The position numbers were made by a program, and so were the translations under genes. This document shows, piece by piece, positions 35,286 to 48,099 of a DNA stretch of 64,000 nt. Positions within the stretch are counted from its first letter, which is position 1. Each line of letters starts with the position of its first letter. This DNA is from Saccopteryx bilineata. Taxonomy: Eukaryota > Chordata > Mammalia > Chiroptera > Emballonuridae. The stretch spans positions 50,953,795 to 51,017,794 of the forward strand of contig NC_089498.1 in NCBI RefSeq assembly GCF_036850765.1. Direction: 5' to 3'. The notes under the pieces are model-generated. The model did not search any database. It was not told the origin of the DNA and saw nothing but the letters and a program-made list of their open reading frames with translations.

Positions 35286-35867
35286 TTTTTCCACTTCTTC
35301 ACTGCTCTTATTTTGGTACTCAGCCCCTGTCCCCTACACAGAGCAGATCAATGCTGAAGTGATGAGAGGAGGGTGTGGGTCAGTCAATTTCAAATTTGAT
35401 AGAACATCTTTGTTTTTTTGTTAATTGTTACAGAACAGGCTATATTTGGGAAGCAATGAAAAGCTCGAGGGAGCAAAACCAGAAATGCTTAGCATTGCTA
35501 AGGGCTTAATTGTTTAATTATTACACATGGGAGGCCATTACTTTCAATCAAAATGCATCTTTTTATTCTTTGAAAAGTATTCAGTGAAAACATCTGTGGC
35601 ACTGACATTCTAAAACCCAAGAATAGACTCATGCTAATGAATTAGCTGATCCTAGAGACCCTGGCTCTTGCTACCCCAGCTGGCTAGGTATCTTGTTCTG
35701 CATTTCTTTTCATTAGATAGTTATTTTTCATTACTTCCCCCATCTACTCCTTCCTTTCCATTCCTTTCCATTTCTTCTGCTTTCCTTCCCTTCCTCTTCC
35801 ATGCTTTACAAAGACTTTGCTGTTTGTCTTATTCCAAGATCCCAAGATTTTTGTAGGCCAGTAGTTC

Positions 35868-36233
35868 TAAATCTTGGTCCCACATTAGAAGAGTTTTAAA
35901 AGATACTGAAACCTGGGTTCAACACATGGTGTGCTGGATCCAGTTCCTATCCACTTGCAATAATAGATTGTTAAAATTTCAGAACTGTGTAAGCCAGTTA
36001 TCACCTTCCTAGCTTGAAATCAACCACAGTGGAAGTGTTAATACCATGGAAATTACTATGAATCAGGACTTTTGATTTCTTCCTGGGAGTTGGTGGTTAA
36101 GGATTTACCAGCTAATAACTGACCCCTGGATTCTGCTTCCCAAATCTAATATAAGTGGTCTGGGCCTCAGGACTCGTATAAGCACCTCAATTCATTTTAA
36201 CATGCAGCCAAGGTTGAGAACGACTGTTTTGCA
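35868..36233 (+). mobile_element. MER5A-like element with an internal insertion
   Basis: The ends GTAGTTCTAAATCTTGGTCC and AAGGTTGAGAACGACTG form MER5-type termini. About 230 bp of unrelated sequence, from near 35940 to near 36160, interrupts it. I cannot identify the inserted part. Confidence 0.5.
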
Positions 36234-36389
36234 CACTGGCTTTTGCCTTCTCAGCCTGGGACCATGGTTAAGTCATTAAGGAACCTGAAGATTTTCAAAA
36301 GGCTATAATGGACAGAAGGGAGAGGAGGTATAGGAAGCAGTGATCTCCACAAACATTCCTGTGGAAGTCAGTGCTGTTGAGTGATTTGG

Positions 36390-36565
36390 GAGCATACGCT
36401 TTGAGGTAAGACAAGTTCAAATATCAGATCAGTGATCTTGGCTAGGAAACATTACCTTTCTAAGCCTCAATTTCCTCATCTGTAAACTGGATAATAGAAG
36501 TACCTCCTTATTAGGGTTGTTGTAAAGACAACAAGAGAGCATGATGGATATAAGGGACTTAGTTG
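36390..36565 (+). mobile_element. MIR relic
   Basis: Contains CCTCAATTTCCTCATCTGTA, ATAATAGAAGTACCTCC and TTAGGGTTGTTGTAAAGA in MIR order. Confidence 0.8.
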
Positions 36566-36827
36566 ATCACTTTTCAATAATAATTCAAAAATGCACTCTC
36601 TTAATTTTTTTTGGTTTATTTTCATGTATGTATACTTTCCACAGAATATGTGCTCTGAGTTCAGTGTTTGGGTATGTTGTTTTTTTTTTTAGAATCTTTC
36701 ATATCATTTAGAAGAGAGTAAGGTATATTGTAGGTGCTTAGCAAATTTTTCCATTATGACTGGTCCCAATGTGGTCTTATTTACCTCCCATGCAGGTGAA
36801 TGTCAAGAATTATTAGTTGATGTATTT

Positions 36828-37184
36828 AGCAGTGGATCAACAAATTTGGATGTATAATAGAATCATCTGGAAAACTTAAAAGACCAGTTCCCCAATCTGC
36901 ACTCCAGAAAAGCAGATTCAGTTGATTAGAGGTTAAGTTGGGTATTGGTATTGTTTAAAAACCTGCTTGTGTGTTTCAAATTTGTGGCCCATGATGGAAA
37001 ATCATTGCTTTAGACTTGCAGTCTCAAGAGCAATGGAATCCAGTGGAACCCTGGGAACTTGTTATAAATGCAAATTATCAGGCCCTACATCAGACCGATT
37101 GAGTCAGGAATGCTGGTGGGGGTCAGCAATCTGCTTTAGCAAGCCCTGCAGATGATTCTGATGTAGGCAAGCCACTGTTAGAAC
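36828..37184 (+). mobile_element. Two adjacent MER5A-like elements
   Basis: Two successive copies, about 36828-36995 and 37012-37184. Each runs from a subterminal AATCATCTGGAAAAC- or CCCTGGGAACTTG-type segment through CAATCTGC or CAGGCCCTAC to an end such as TGATTCTGATGTAGGC. Both are diverged. Confidence 0.6.
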
Positions 37185-39855
37185 CTTTTACTTGAGCATT
37201 CTTACTATTCTATAGTAACCTCTGAGTAGGATGCAACAACTTTATTCCACACATAGCTCAGCAAGGATGCATTTTGTCAAATGAGAGCTGCCACTCTTAA
37301 TAGGAGGTTAGGGAGTCGATATATCACTTTAGACACAATTTTCTCTGTTTCCATGTCTTGATCAACTAACAAAGAAAAGCTTCTTGTGGGCCTTGCGTAC
37401 CGTTACTTAAGGACCTCTTTATTCTTTAAAGCTCTTCAGAAATCCTTTGTTGTTGTTAAAGCTATGGTGGGTTAATAGATAAAGTGTCCACATGGATAAT
37501 AGATTTTACTTGCAGGGCTCAGTAGAAATGACACCATTTGCTGAAGCGGAAACTGGCTTATTCAACACTGTGCCTCATCTTGTTAATCTGCTGATGAGCC
37601 AGTCTGACAAAGATCCAGCGGAACAAAATTTGACTCAGCTGAGGCCAATTTAAAGTGTCACAGGTGAGAGAAATGGCACTGTGAGGAGCGCGACTGACAA
37701 ATCTCACCAAAATTTCAACAAGTTCATCAACCAGAGACAGAAAAATCTATCCTTGGAGCGTCTGGGAGTACCACACACTGAAAACGAAGGTATGATCAAG
37801 CGAAAAATTGACTAAACATATATATAATCAACCCTGAAGAAAATAAGATGGAGAAAGGAACACTCCACCTTCCTCACTAACCTGAGCAAAGGCTGCTTTC
37901 ACTTGGAACTGAGATAAAAAGGGGGGGAGCTAAGGGTGTGGAAGAAGATAGGCTGTGACACAGACCTGCAAGCCGAGGAAAGAGTGTGCCTGCAGCATCT
38001 CAGCCCATGCGAGCTAACGCCTGCGCCAGTCCCTGGCAAAGACAGGCGAGCAGTAGCTGCCAGCAGCACGCGGGGTGTGCGCCAAAGCGAACTTCCCTAC
38101 GCCGGAGCTTCTTTGGGGATGAGGCACCTCACCCAGCCATTCAGTTAACAATCAAGCATTGGAGGAGGGGCGTGTGGGCAGCTTGCAGTCCTTCCTGGAG
38201 GATCCAATCAGCTCCAGGTTAGTGGATCCAATCACTGAAATTAGCTTAACCCACAGTCTGCTCACCTCCCAACTGACCTACACGGCTCTAACTGACAAGA
38301 TCTCTCTCAGTTCAGCGATCTAAGACAAGAGCATGATATTTTTTAGTGCCTCTTGCTAAAGGGGTGAGGGCAACTTCTGATTGGCAGAGCTTTCATACTC
38401 AGGGATATATGCTAAACAGAGGGACATGGCAGATGTTGGGACGCCCTGTACTGCAGGCAGTGACTAGGGCATCTTTTTCCCAACAAAAACAGGCTAAAAA
38501 GTGCAGAAAGCCTGGGGAGAGTAGTCCCACAGAGTTCTAGGCATGCTGAACAGGCCTGGAGGTGCATAGAAAGTCACCTTGAGAACAATTGGCTCCCAGC
38601 CCCACCTGATTACGCTGGCGGCTCTGACTGCCAGAGCCTTACCCAGAGCCCTGTGTTGAGTGGAGATAGAGTGGGGATTTGCCAGCTCTTTGAGCCTCTT
38701 ACTCCCCAGGCAGAGGCAGCAGCAGCCTCATAGCTGGATCATCAGGCTGCTAATTCAGGAAGGAGAGACTAGGAGAGAGGCTCCGGGAAAACAACTCTCT
38801 CATTGTTGGAGCCTGCAAATGCTAACAAGTCTTGAATATCAACAAGACTGAAGCCTAATATATGACATCGCCGTAAAGTCTCATCAACTGCAAATCTCTA
38901 CATAAGTGTGCCATAGGGGTAGAGCCTGGGGTACAGAGTCACCAACCAAGAAGAGGGAGAGGAAAGAAAAAGGAAGAAGTTAATGTCTCAAAATCAAGAA
39001 AAATCCACAGACTTTATAACTTGTTCCACTATTTTTTTTGTTTCTTTCATCTTCTTGCCTTTATTATTATTATTTCTATTTCCTCCACCTTGGTCCTTTT
39101 ATTCTCTGCCCATCTTACTCTTTCCTCTTCTTGAACTACACTACCCATAAGTGTTACATTTTCCATTTTTTTTCTTTTCTTCTTCCTTTCTCACCATGGG
39201 GGTTATACTCCAAAAACCTTGACTCTCTCTCTCTCTCTGTTTTTGTTTTTTTTTCTTTTTTCTTCTTTTCCCCTTTTTCTTTTCTCTCCTTCTCTACTAG
39301 ATTCTTCTTTTCTCCTTTTACTTTTCCTCTCATTCAATCCTAAATCACAAACAAATTATTTTATTTGGGACTCAAAATTTTTTTTGTGGCACTTTGGGTG
39401 CTTTTTATTTCACCTTTTAACTCATTAGTGCTCCTCCCAACCCGGCTCTTCATTCTATCTAGTTTTTGCTCCACTTAATACAATAGTAATTTTTTTTCCT
39501 TTTTCCTCTTTCCCTCTTATCCCTCTCATTATATCTCTTAGTTGACCATCACTTAGAAGCAAATCATTTTATACTTGACCCAAATTTTTTCCTTTTTTGC
39601 ATTTTGTGGGTCCCTTGAACACTTCCCCCCAACTCAATCCCTCCATTATAGGCAATTTTTGTTCCATTTAGCATAATATAATTCACAGTTCATCATGATA
39701 TTTTCTGAAGGAGGGGAGAAGAGGGGAAGAGAATTAAAAAAAGGGGAAATAATAAATTATTATTTTTTTCAATTTTTTTTCCAAATTTTTTTCCTTTCTT
39801 TTTCTTTTTATTCTTTATTAATTCTAATTAGTGCTATCAACAAGACCACCCTCAG

Positions 39856-40866
39856 ATGCCATTAAGAAAAAGGAAATCAAATATCATGGATACAAAAGAT
39901 AGAGAAGTAGCACAGATAGATGTGGAAAAAAATCTATGGAGAAAAAATTTAATATATTGGAAACCTTGGAGCTAAATGACAGAGAATTTAAAATAGAAAT
40001 CCTAAAAATATTCAGAGATATACAAGAGAACACAGAAAGGCAATTTAGGGAGCTCAGAAAACAACTCAACAAACAAAAGAATATATTACCAAGGAAATTG
40101 AAACTATAAAAACAAATCAAACTGAGATGAAAACTCAATTCATGAACTGAAAAACGAGGTAACAAACTTAGCTAATAAATCAGGCCAGAGAGAAGGTAGG
40201 ATTAGTGACATAGAAGACAAGCAACTTGCACAACAGAGAGAAGAAGAAAAAGACTCAAAAATTAAAAAAAATGAGAAAGCCCTACAGGAATTGTCTGACT
40301 CCATCAAAAAGAATAACATAAGAATAATAAGTATATCAGAGGGAGAAGAGAAAGAAAAGGGAATGGAGAATATATACAGACAAATAATAGACGAGAACTT
40401 CCCAAGCCTGTGGAAAGAACTAAAGCCTCAAATTCAGGTAGCAAACAGAACACTGAGTTTTCTTAACCCCAACAAACCTACTCCAAGGCACATCATAATG
40501 AAATTGGCACAAACCAATGACAAAGAAAAAATTCTCAAGGCAACCAGGTAAAAGAAGAATACAACATATAAAGGAAGGCCTATTAGATTATCATCAGATT
40601 TCTCAGCAGAAACTCTACAAGCTACAAGAGAGTAAACCCCAATATTTAAAGCCCTGAAAGAGAGGAACTTTCAGCCAAGAATACTATACCCATCAAAGCT
40701 ATCATCCAAATACAAAGAAGAAATAAAAACATTCACAAATACAGAAGAGATGAGGGAATTTATCATCAGAAAACCCCCACTCCAGGAAATACTAAAGGGG
40801 GTTTTCCAACCAGATACAAAGAACAAAACAAAACCACAAGTAAAAGCTCCACCAAGAACACAATAA
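39856..40866 (+). pseudogene. L1 ORF1, broken
   Basis: ORF1 encodes the L1 RNA-binding chaperone. The start is ATGCCATTAAGAAAAAGG at 39856. The frame shifts near 39930, where an A-run separates VEKN from the continuing SMEKKFNILETLELNDREF. The C-terminal domain is open from 40291 (MSDSIKKNNIRIISISEGEE). A premature TAA at 40549-40551 precedes KKNTTYKGRPIRLSSDFSAE. The original end is the TAA at 40864-40866. Confidence 0.85.
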
Positions 40867-41167
40867 AACCAAATTTAAACTGTGACAACAAAAACAAAAA
40901 AAAAAAGGTGAGAGAACAAAGATTAGCAGTAGCAAAGGACGATGGAGTGCAGAAAAACCCATAAGATAGGGTACTACAATGAATATGGTAGGTACCCTTA
41001 TCATTACTTAATGGTAATCACCCTTGAAAAAACCACCACAGAAGCACATGACTTAAAAAAGGTAGCAACAGAAGAAAGAAGTATGGAATACAAACAAACA
41101 AAAACAAATAAAAGAAAAAAGAGAAGAATCAAGCAAGATACAAAATTAACAGAAAGCAATTTATAAA

Positions 41168-44100
41168 ATGGCAATAGGGAACCCACAAGTGTCAATAATT
41201 ACACTAAATTTAAATGAATTAAACTCACCAATAAAAAAAATAGAGTAGCAGAATGGATTAAAAAAGAAAATCCAACTATATGCTGCCTACAAGAAACACA
41301 TCTAAGCAACAAGGATAAAAACAAATTCAAAGTGAAAGGCTGGAAAACAATACTTCAAGCAAATAACATCCAAAAAAAAAGCAGGTGTAGCAATACTCAT
41401 ATCTAATAATGCTGACTACAAGAAAGCAAAAGTACTCACAGACAAAAATGTTCATTTCAAAATGATTAAGGGGAAACTGAATCAAGAAGACATAACAATT
41501 TTTAATATATATGCACCAAGCCAAGGAGCACCAAAATATATAAGACAGCTACTTACTGACCTAAAAACAAAAACTGAAAAAAATACAAAATTACTTGGAA
41601 ACCTCAATACACCACTGATGGCTCTAGATCATTCATCCATATAGAAAATCAATAAAGATATATTGGCCTTAAACGAAACACTAGAGCACCTGGATATGAT
41701 GGACATCTACAGAACATTTCATCTGAAAGTGACAGAGTATACATTTTTATCCAGTGTACATGGAACATTCTCAAGAATTGACTATATATTGGGCCAGAAA
41801 AATAACATCAGCAAATTCAAAAAATTGAAATTGTACCAAGCATATTTTCTGATCATAAAGCCTTGAAACTAGAATTCAACTGCAAAAAAGAGGAAAAAAA
41901 CCCCACAAAAATGTGGAAATTAAACAACATACTTTTAAAAAATGAATGGGTCAAAGAAGAAATAAGCACAGAGATCAAAAGATATATACAGACAAATGAA
42001 AATGACAATAGGACATAGCAGAATCTCTGGGATGCAGCAAAAGCAGTAATAAGAGGGAAGTTCATATCACTTCTGGCATATATGAACAAACAAGAGAAAG
42101 CCCAAGTAAACCACTTAACTTCACACCTTAAGGAACTAGAAAAAGAAGAACAAAGACAACCCAAAACCAGCCAAAGAAAGGAAATAATAAAAATCAGAGT
42201 AGAAATAAATGAAATAGAGAACAGAAAAACTATAGAAAAATTAATAAAACAAGGAGCTTGTTCTTTAAAAAGATCAATAAAATTGACAAACGCTTGGCAA
42301 GACTCACCAAGGAAAAAAGAGAAAGGACTCATATAAACAAAATCCAAAATGAAAGAGGAGAAATCACCGTAAACATCATAGATATACAAAGAATTATTGT
42401 AGAATACTACGAAAAACTATATGCCACCAAATTGAACAATCTAGAAGAAATGGATAAATTCCTAGAACAATACAACCTTCTTAGACTGAGTCAGGAAGAA
42501 GCAGAAAGCCTAAACAGACTAATTAGCAGGGAGGAAATAGAAAAAACTATTAAAAACCTCCCCAAAAATAAAAGTCCAGGCCCAGACGGTTACATTAGTG
42601 AATTCTATCAAACATTCAAAGAAGACTTGGTTCTTATTCTACTCAAAGTCTTCCAAAAAATTAAAGAAGAAGCAATGCTTTCAAACACATTTTATGAGGC
42701 CAACAGAACCCTCATACCGAAATCTGGCAAGGATGGCACAAAAAAAGAAAACTACAGACCAATATCTCTAATGAATACAGATGCTAAAATACTAAACAAA
42801 ATACTAGCAAATCGAATACAACAACATATTAAAAAAATAATACATCATGACCAAGTGAGATTCATCCCAGAATCTCAAGGATGGTTCAACATACGTAAAA
42901 CAGTTAACGTAATACACCATATCAACAAAACAAAGAACAAAAACCACATGATCTTATCAATAGATGCAGAAAAGGCATTCGATAAAATACAACACAATTT
43001 TATATTTAAGACTCTCAACAAAATGGGTATAGAAGGAAAATATCTCAACATGATAAAGGCTACATATGATAAACCATCAGCCAACATCATATTAAAAGGC
43101 AAAAACTGAGTACTTTCCCCCTTAAATCAGGAACAAGACAGGGTTGTCCACTCTCTCCACTCTTATTTAACGTGATGTTAGAAGTTCTGGCCAGATCAAT
43201 CAGACAAGAGAAAGAAATAAAAGGCATCCATATCAGAAAAGAAGAAGTAAAGGTATCATTTTTTGCAGATGATATGATCCTATACATCGAAAACCCCAAA
43301 GACTCCACAAAAAGATTACTGGAAACAATAAACCAATAAAGTAAGGTTGCAGGATACAAAATTAATATACAAAAGTCCATAGCCTTTCTATATGCCAACA
43401 ATGAAACATTAGAAAATGAACTCAAATAAATAATCCCTTCATGATTGCAACAACAACAACAAAAATACCTAGGAATAAACATAACAAAGAATGTAAAGGG
43501 CCAATATAATGAAAACTACAAAGCATTGTTAAGGGAAATCGAAAAAGATACAATGAGATGGAAAAATATTCCTTGTTCTTGGATAGGAAGAATAAATATA
43601 ATCAAGATGGCCATATTACCCAAAGCAATTTATAAATTTAATGCAATTCCCATCAAAATTCTGATGACATTTTTTAAAGAAATGGAAAAAAAATCATCAG
43701 ATTTATATGGAATTATAAAAAACCCTGAATAGCCGAAGCAATCCTAAGGAAAAAGAATGAATCTGGGGGCATTACAATACCTGACTTCAAACTACATTAT
43801 AGAGCCACAACAATCAGAACAGCATGGTATTGGCAGAAAAATAGACACTCAGACCAATGGAACAGAATAGAAAGTCCAGAAATAAAACCACATATATATG
43901 GTCAAATAATTTTTGATAAAGAGGCCAACAACACACAATGGAGAAAAGAAAGCCTCTTCAACAAATGGTGCTGGGAAAACTGGAAAGCCACATGCAAAAG
44001 AATAAAACTCGATTACAGTTTGTCCCCTTGTACTAAAATTAATTCAAAATGGATCAAAAACCTAAATATAAGATCTGAAACAATAAAGTATATAGAAGAA

Positions 44101-45073
44101 GACATAGGTACTAAACTCATGGACCTGGGTTTTAAAGAGCATTTTATAAATTTGACTCCAAAGGCAAGAGAAATGAAGGCAAAGATAAATGAATGGGACT
44201 ACATCAGACTAAAAAGTTTTTCTCAGCAAGAGAAACTGACAACAAAATAAACAGACAGCCAACTAAATGGGAAATGATATTTTCAAACAACAGCTCAGAT
44301 AAGGGCCTAATATCCAAAATATACAAAGAACTCATAAAACTCAACAACAAACAAACAAACAATCCAATAAAAAAATGGGAAGAGGACATGAACAGACACT
44401 TCTCCCAGGAAGAAATACAAATGGCCAACAGATATATGAAAAGATGCTCATCTTCATTAGTTATTAGAGAAATGCAAATCAAAACTACAATGAGATACCA
44501 CCTCACACCTGTTAGATTAGCTATTATCAACAAGACAGGTAATAGCAAATGTTGGAGAGGCTGTGGAGAAAAAGGAACCCTCATTCACTGTTGGTGGGAA
44601 TGTAAAGTAGTACAACCATTATGGAAGAAAATATGGTGGTTCCTCAAAAAACTGAAAATAGAACTACTTATGACCCAGCAATCCCTCTACTGGGTATATA
44701 CCCCCAAAACTCAGAAACATTGATACATAAAGACACATGTAGCCCCATGTTCATTGCAGCATTGTTCACAGTGGCCAAGACATGGAAACAACCAAAAAGC
44801 CCTTCAACAGAAGACTAGATAAAGAAGATGTGGCACATATACACTATGGAATACTACTCAGCCATAAGAAATGATGACATTGGATCATTTACAACAAAAT
44901 GATAGGATCTTGATAACATTATACGGAGTAAAATAAATAAATCAGAAAAAAACAAGAACTGCATGATTCCATACATTGGACATGGACTGTCCCAGAAGGC
45001 GGAGTCACGTGGGAAATGGTACATGCTGGTTCGGCCTACCCAGCTGAGGCCGCCCCCTGCAGAGATAGGATAG
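41168..45073 (+). pseudogene. L1 ORF2, broken (endonuclease, reverse transcriptase, Cys-rich C-terminus)
   Basis: The probable start is ATGGCAATAGGG at 41168. The endonuclease part shows IFNIYAPSQGAPKYIRQL, then LLGNLNTPL where active L1s have a GDFN motif, so a catalytic Asp is lost, and SRIDYILG. The RT part is open at 42258-43109 ([49 protein letters not shown]), then FADDMILYI near 43265 in another frame. The C-terminal part ([20 protein letters not shown]) is near 44540-44610. Stops and frameshifts occur throughout. Confidence 0.88.
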
Positions 45074-45137
45074 GTTAGGACCCCAGCGTGGGACATAAAA
45101 ATGAGACTAAGAGACATGGATAAGAGTGTGGTGGTTA

Positions 45138-45205
45138 CTGGGGGGTGGGGGGGGGGAGGAAGGAAGGAGAGGGGAAGGGGGAAGGGGAGGGGCGGGAGGG
45201 GCACA
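45138..45205 (+). repeat. G-rich polypurine tract in L1 3' UTR
   Basis: A run of G10 and repeated GGGGAAGG units, typical of the G-rich polypurine tract of L1 3' UTRs and able in principle to form G-quadruplexes. Confidence 0.85.
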
Positions 45206-45951
45206 AAGAAAACTAGATAGAAGGTGATGGAAGACAATCTGACTTTGGGTGATGGGTATGCCACATAATTGAATGACAAGATAACCTGGACATGTTTTCA
45301 TCGAATATATCACCCTGATTTATTGATGTCACTCCGTTAAAATTAATAAAAATTTATTTTAAAAAAATAAAGTGTCACAGGCAAGGGGGTGTTGCCTGGA
45401 TCATGATGGAGATGGGTATTGGGTGGGGCGAGTGATGCAACATGCATGTTCCTGGATTCTGGACACAGCATCCAGAGGGAAAAGTCAGGACCTCAAGTGG
45501 AAGCATAAAAAAGCACTTGAGACTCTCTGAAGCCCAGCTGCTCAGCCCTGCCCAGCCTTGTCAGCTCAACTCAGGTAAAGACAGAAACTCTTTTTTTGGG
45601 TCAACATGCTGTATATTTTTTTTTTAAGAGGAAAAGCTGACGAGTTCTAGTATTCTAGGAATACTGATTAATCACTGAAAACTTTCTCCCATTCTCAAAT
45701 CTCTTTCACTATCCTCCTCTTCCACCTCCAAAATCATTGTACACATCTCTTTATAGATAATAAAGGAAGAGAGTGATTAATGTGGGCTGGAATAGCGGTG
45801 GCTGGTTTCTCAAGGAAGTGGTGGCTGAGGCTTTGAGCATCATTAGTCAGCAGAGAGGAAGGGGATACAGCATTAGGAATAAAGGAGACAAAATTAGCAT
45901 TGTGTAGTTTAGGACATTGAGGAGCTCATCCTGCCAGAAAGGAGAGTTCTA

Positions 45952-46324
45952 TTTTTTTTTTTTTTGTATTTTTCCGAAGCTGGAAACAGGGAGAGACAGT
46001 CAAACTCCTGCATGCGCCCGACCGGGATCCACCTGGCACGCCCACCAGGGGGCGATGCTCTGCCCCTCCGGGGCATCGCTCTGTCGCAACCAGAACCACT
46101 CCAGCACCTGGGGCAGAGGCCAAGGAGCCACCCCCAGCGCCCGGGCCATCCTTGCTCCAATGGAGCCTCGCTGCGGGAGGGGAAGAGAGAGACAGAGAGG
46201 AAGGAGAGGGGGAGTGGTGGAGAAGCAGATGAGCGCTTCTCCTGTGTGCCCTGGCCGGGAATTGAACCCGGGACTTCTGCACGCCAGGCCGATGCTCTAC
46301 CACTGAGCCAACTGGCCAGGGCCC
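45952..46324 (-). mobile_element. RHIN-like SINE beside the provirus 5' end
   Basis: Perfect 15-bp duplication GAAAGGAGAGTTCTA at 45937-45951 and 46325-46339. The B box is one base off (GGTTCAATTCC). It carries a perfect CTCF-core match at 46042-46053. Confidence 0.96.
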
Positions 46325-46529
46325 GAAAGGAGAGTTCTAAATGAGAAATAGAAGTGTAGGGGAAAGGCCACAGTTAAACCTAGTAGCATAGTGGGTAGGA
46401 TACGGTTCAGACTGTAATGGAGCTGCCAGCACCCTTGAAGGGTGGGATAGAAGAGTGGCCATTCTTGATGTAGTAGTTTCCTGTGGTACCCGGTTGGGGA
46501 CTGTGGTGTGGTTGTTCTTTACAGCTAGC

Positions 46530-47422
46530 TCTGCGAGCAGAAACTAAAAGCTCTCTGTGAGAGACTGCCCAAGTCCGAGAGCTCCAGTGCAAGGGGGAGG
46601 CCAAGCACCAACAGTGGCAGGTGCTGGAGGACAATAAACAATTGTTGGAGGAGGAGCTGTAACTTGTGCTCGCAAAGCAGCTTCAAGTCATCAGTAGTAG
46701 TCATTTCCTACTACTCCTCTGAGAAGGAGATTTGGGCTGAAATTGCTTTGGCAGACTCAGAGTCAAGCTGATGGTCACCCAAAAAGGGAAAACCCAGCAG
46801 TAGAAAGTGACTCAGGGGCAGGCACAATGCCCTCCACAAGTAGTGGGGCACTCTACACCCAGAGTTGGAGTTAGGGGTAAAATTCAGGCAGACACCCACC
46901 GAGTCTCTGGCAGCTTGGTTGATGCAGTTGTGAGACATAGGGGTGAATGGCATCCTGTTCTCTGGAATAGAGATGGAGAAATTAGCCTCCATCACCACAC
47001 ACTCCTCCTTAAGGCAGCGTCATCACAACTTCCATGACAACCCAGGAAACCAGACCCAACTAGAATGGATGGCTGCCATTAGTACGGTCTGGCAGAATGC
47101 TGGAGACTTAACAGGGGCAGTGAGTTAGTGGAAGTCATATCCTGAGTTGCAGCAGGTCCCCTGGGAACTGGGTCTGAGGAATGCTGCTTTCAACCTGCAG
47201 TCCTGTGTGCCAGATGAGGAAGTATTTATGGCAGGGATCAAGGACCTTATTCTGTGGAGCACCCTGTCCACACTTTTGGGGTCACTGGGGGGTATCTTGG
47301 GCCCCTATATGGGGTATCTCATCAATACTGTTACACAGATGGTGACATATTTGGGGGAGGTAAAAGCAGTGTGGCACCGTAAGGGCGTGTGGGCTGCTGC
47401 TCATGCTGCCCCCTCACCCTGA
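46530..47422 (+). pseudogene. ERVL gag remnant
   Basis: Gag formed the virus-like particle. A Glu/Leu-rich coiled-coil-like stretch (around LEDNKQLLEEEL near 46630-46660) is followed, after frame changes, by a capsid-like segment. One frame is readable from 46943 to 47422 with a single in-frame TAG at 47126-47128. It contains EMEKLASITTHSSLRQR, a short Trp-rich stretch, and GILGPYMGYLINTVTQMVTY. These phrases resemble ERVL gag as I know the family. Confidence 0.75.
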
Positions 47423-47739
47423 CTAACAAGGGAAACAGGCCTGGAAAGGTTACCAAACAGACGTAGGTAGATTTGATTATGGCTAGGGCAGATTAGGAAA
47501 AATTAGATGGCAAATCTAATAGAGTCCTTTCAGAGCTTTGGCAGCACCTTAAGCCAGAACAGAAGTGCCAGTTGCTGAAAAAGCAGGAGAAACGAGTGGC
47601 CCTGGAAGCTGTCAAGAAAACAGTTGGCGCCTGTGCTGTGTGGCTGCAAGAGTACCTGTTGGAGGCAGCTGGGGGCGAGGAGGGTCCCCTAGCACTGTTG
47701 TTCCACTTTGAGTAGAGGGAAGGCTGAGGGGACTGTCTG

Positions 47740-48018
47740 ATGCGGACAGATGGGGACCAGAGGCCCCATGTGGAATTGGAAAATTGCTGGTCCCCTTCTA
47801 ATGTGCAGCAGGTGTTGGCCTTAGTAGACACAGGTACAGAATGTTCCCTCCTCTATGGGAACCTAGAGTGCTTTCCTAGGACCCCAGTGGCCATTGATGG
47901 GTATGGGGGCCAAACTGTTCAAGTGAAGCCAATAACTATTCCAATGGGGATAGGAAGACTGCCTCCTAAGTCATACAAGGTATATGTATCCCTCATCCCT
48001 GAATATATTTGGGGGTAA
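47740..48018 (+). pseudogene. ERVL aspartic protease remnant
   Basis: The frame carries the active-site motif LVDTGTECSL, the flap-like IDGYGGQTVQVKP and the C-terminal IPEYIWG. Retroviral proteases act as homodimers that cut Gag-Pol. The DTG triad is intact, but the frame ends in a stop at 48016-48018, where the family would continue into the RT region. Confidence 0.85.
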
Positions 48019-48099
48019 ATGTCTTATTAGTACTGTGGTTGAAAATCACAGCGAGGGAGTTCTGCCTGCAGATCTGAGTTGTGAGGGCAGTGCTTCAGG

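Larger units (their letters stand above)
37665..45367 (+). mobile_element. Full-length L1 with 14-bp target-site duplication, inactive
   Basis: Exact 14-bp repeats (TAAAGTGTCACAGG at 37651-37664 and 45368-45381) bound a 7.7-kb element running 5' UTR, ORF1, ORF2, 3' UTR and A-rich tail. It is antisense to A1CF. The 5' UTR is about 2.2 kb, and its second half (about 39010-39840) is strongly pyrimidine-rich. Both ORFs carry stops and frameshifts, so it cannot move now. Confidence 0.95.

Noticed and set aside
36828..37184. Tandem arrangement of two similar elements considered as a recent segmental duplication
   Set aside because: The two copies differ from each other about as much as from other MER5A-like sequences, which fits independent old insertions.
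42258..43109. 283-codon reverse transcriptase frame as an independent gene
   Set aside because: It lies in frame with broken L1 ORF2 sequence inside a bounded L1 insertion and lacks the YXDD-type active site, which falls in another frame downstream.
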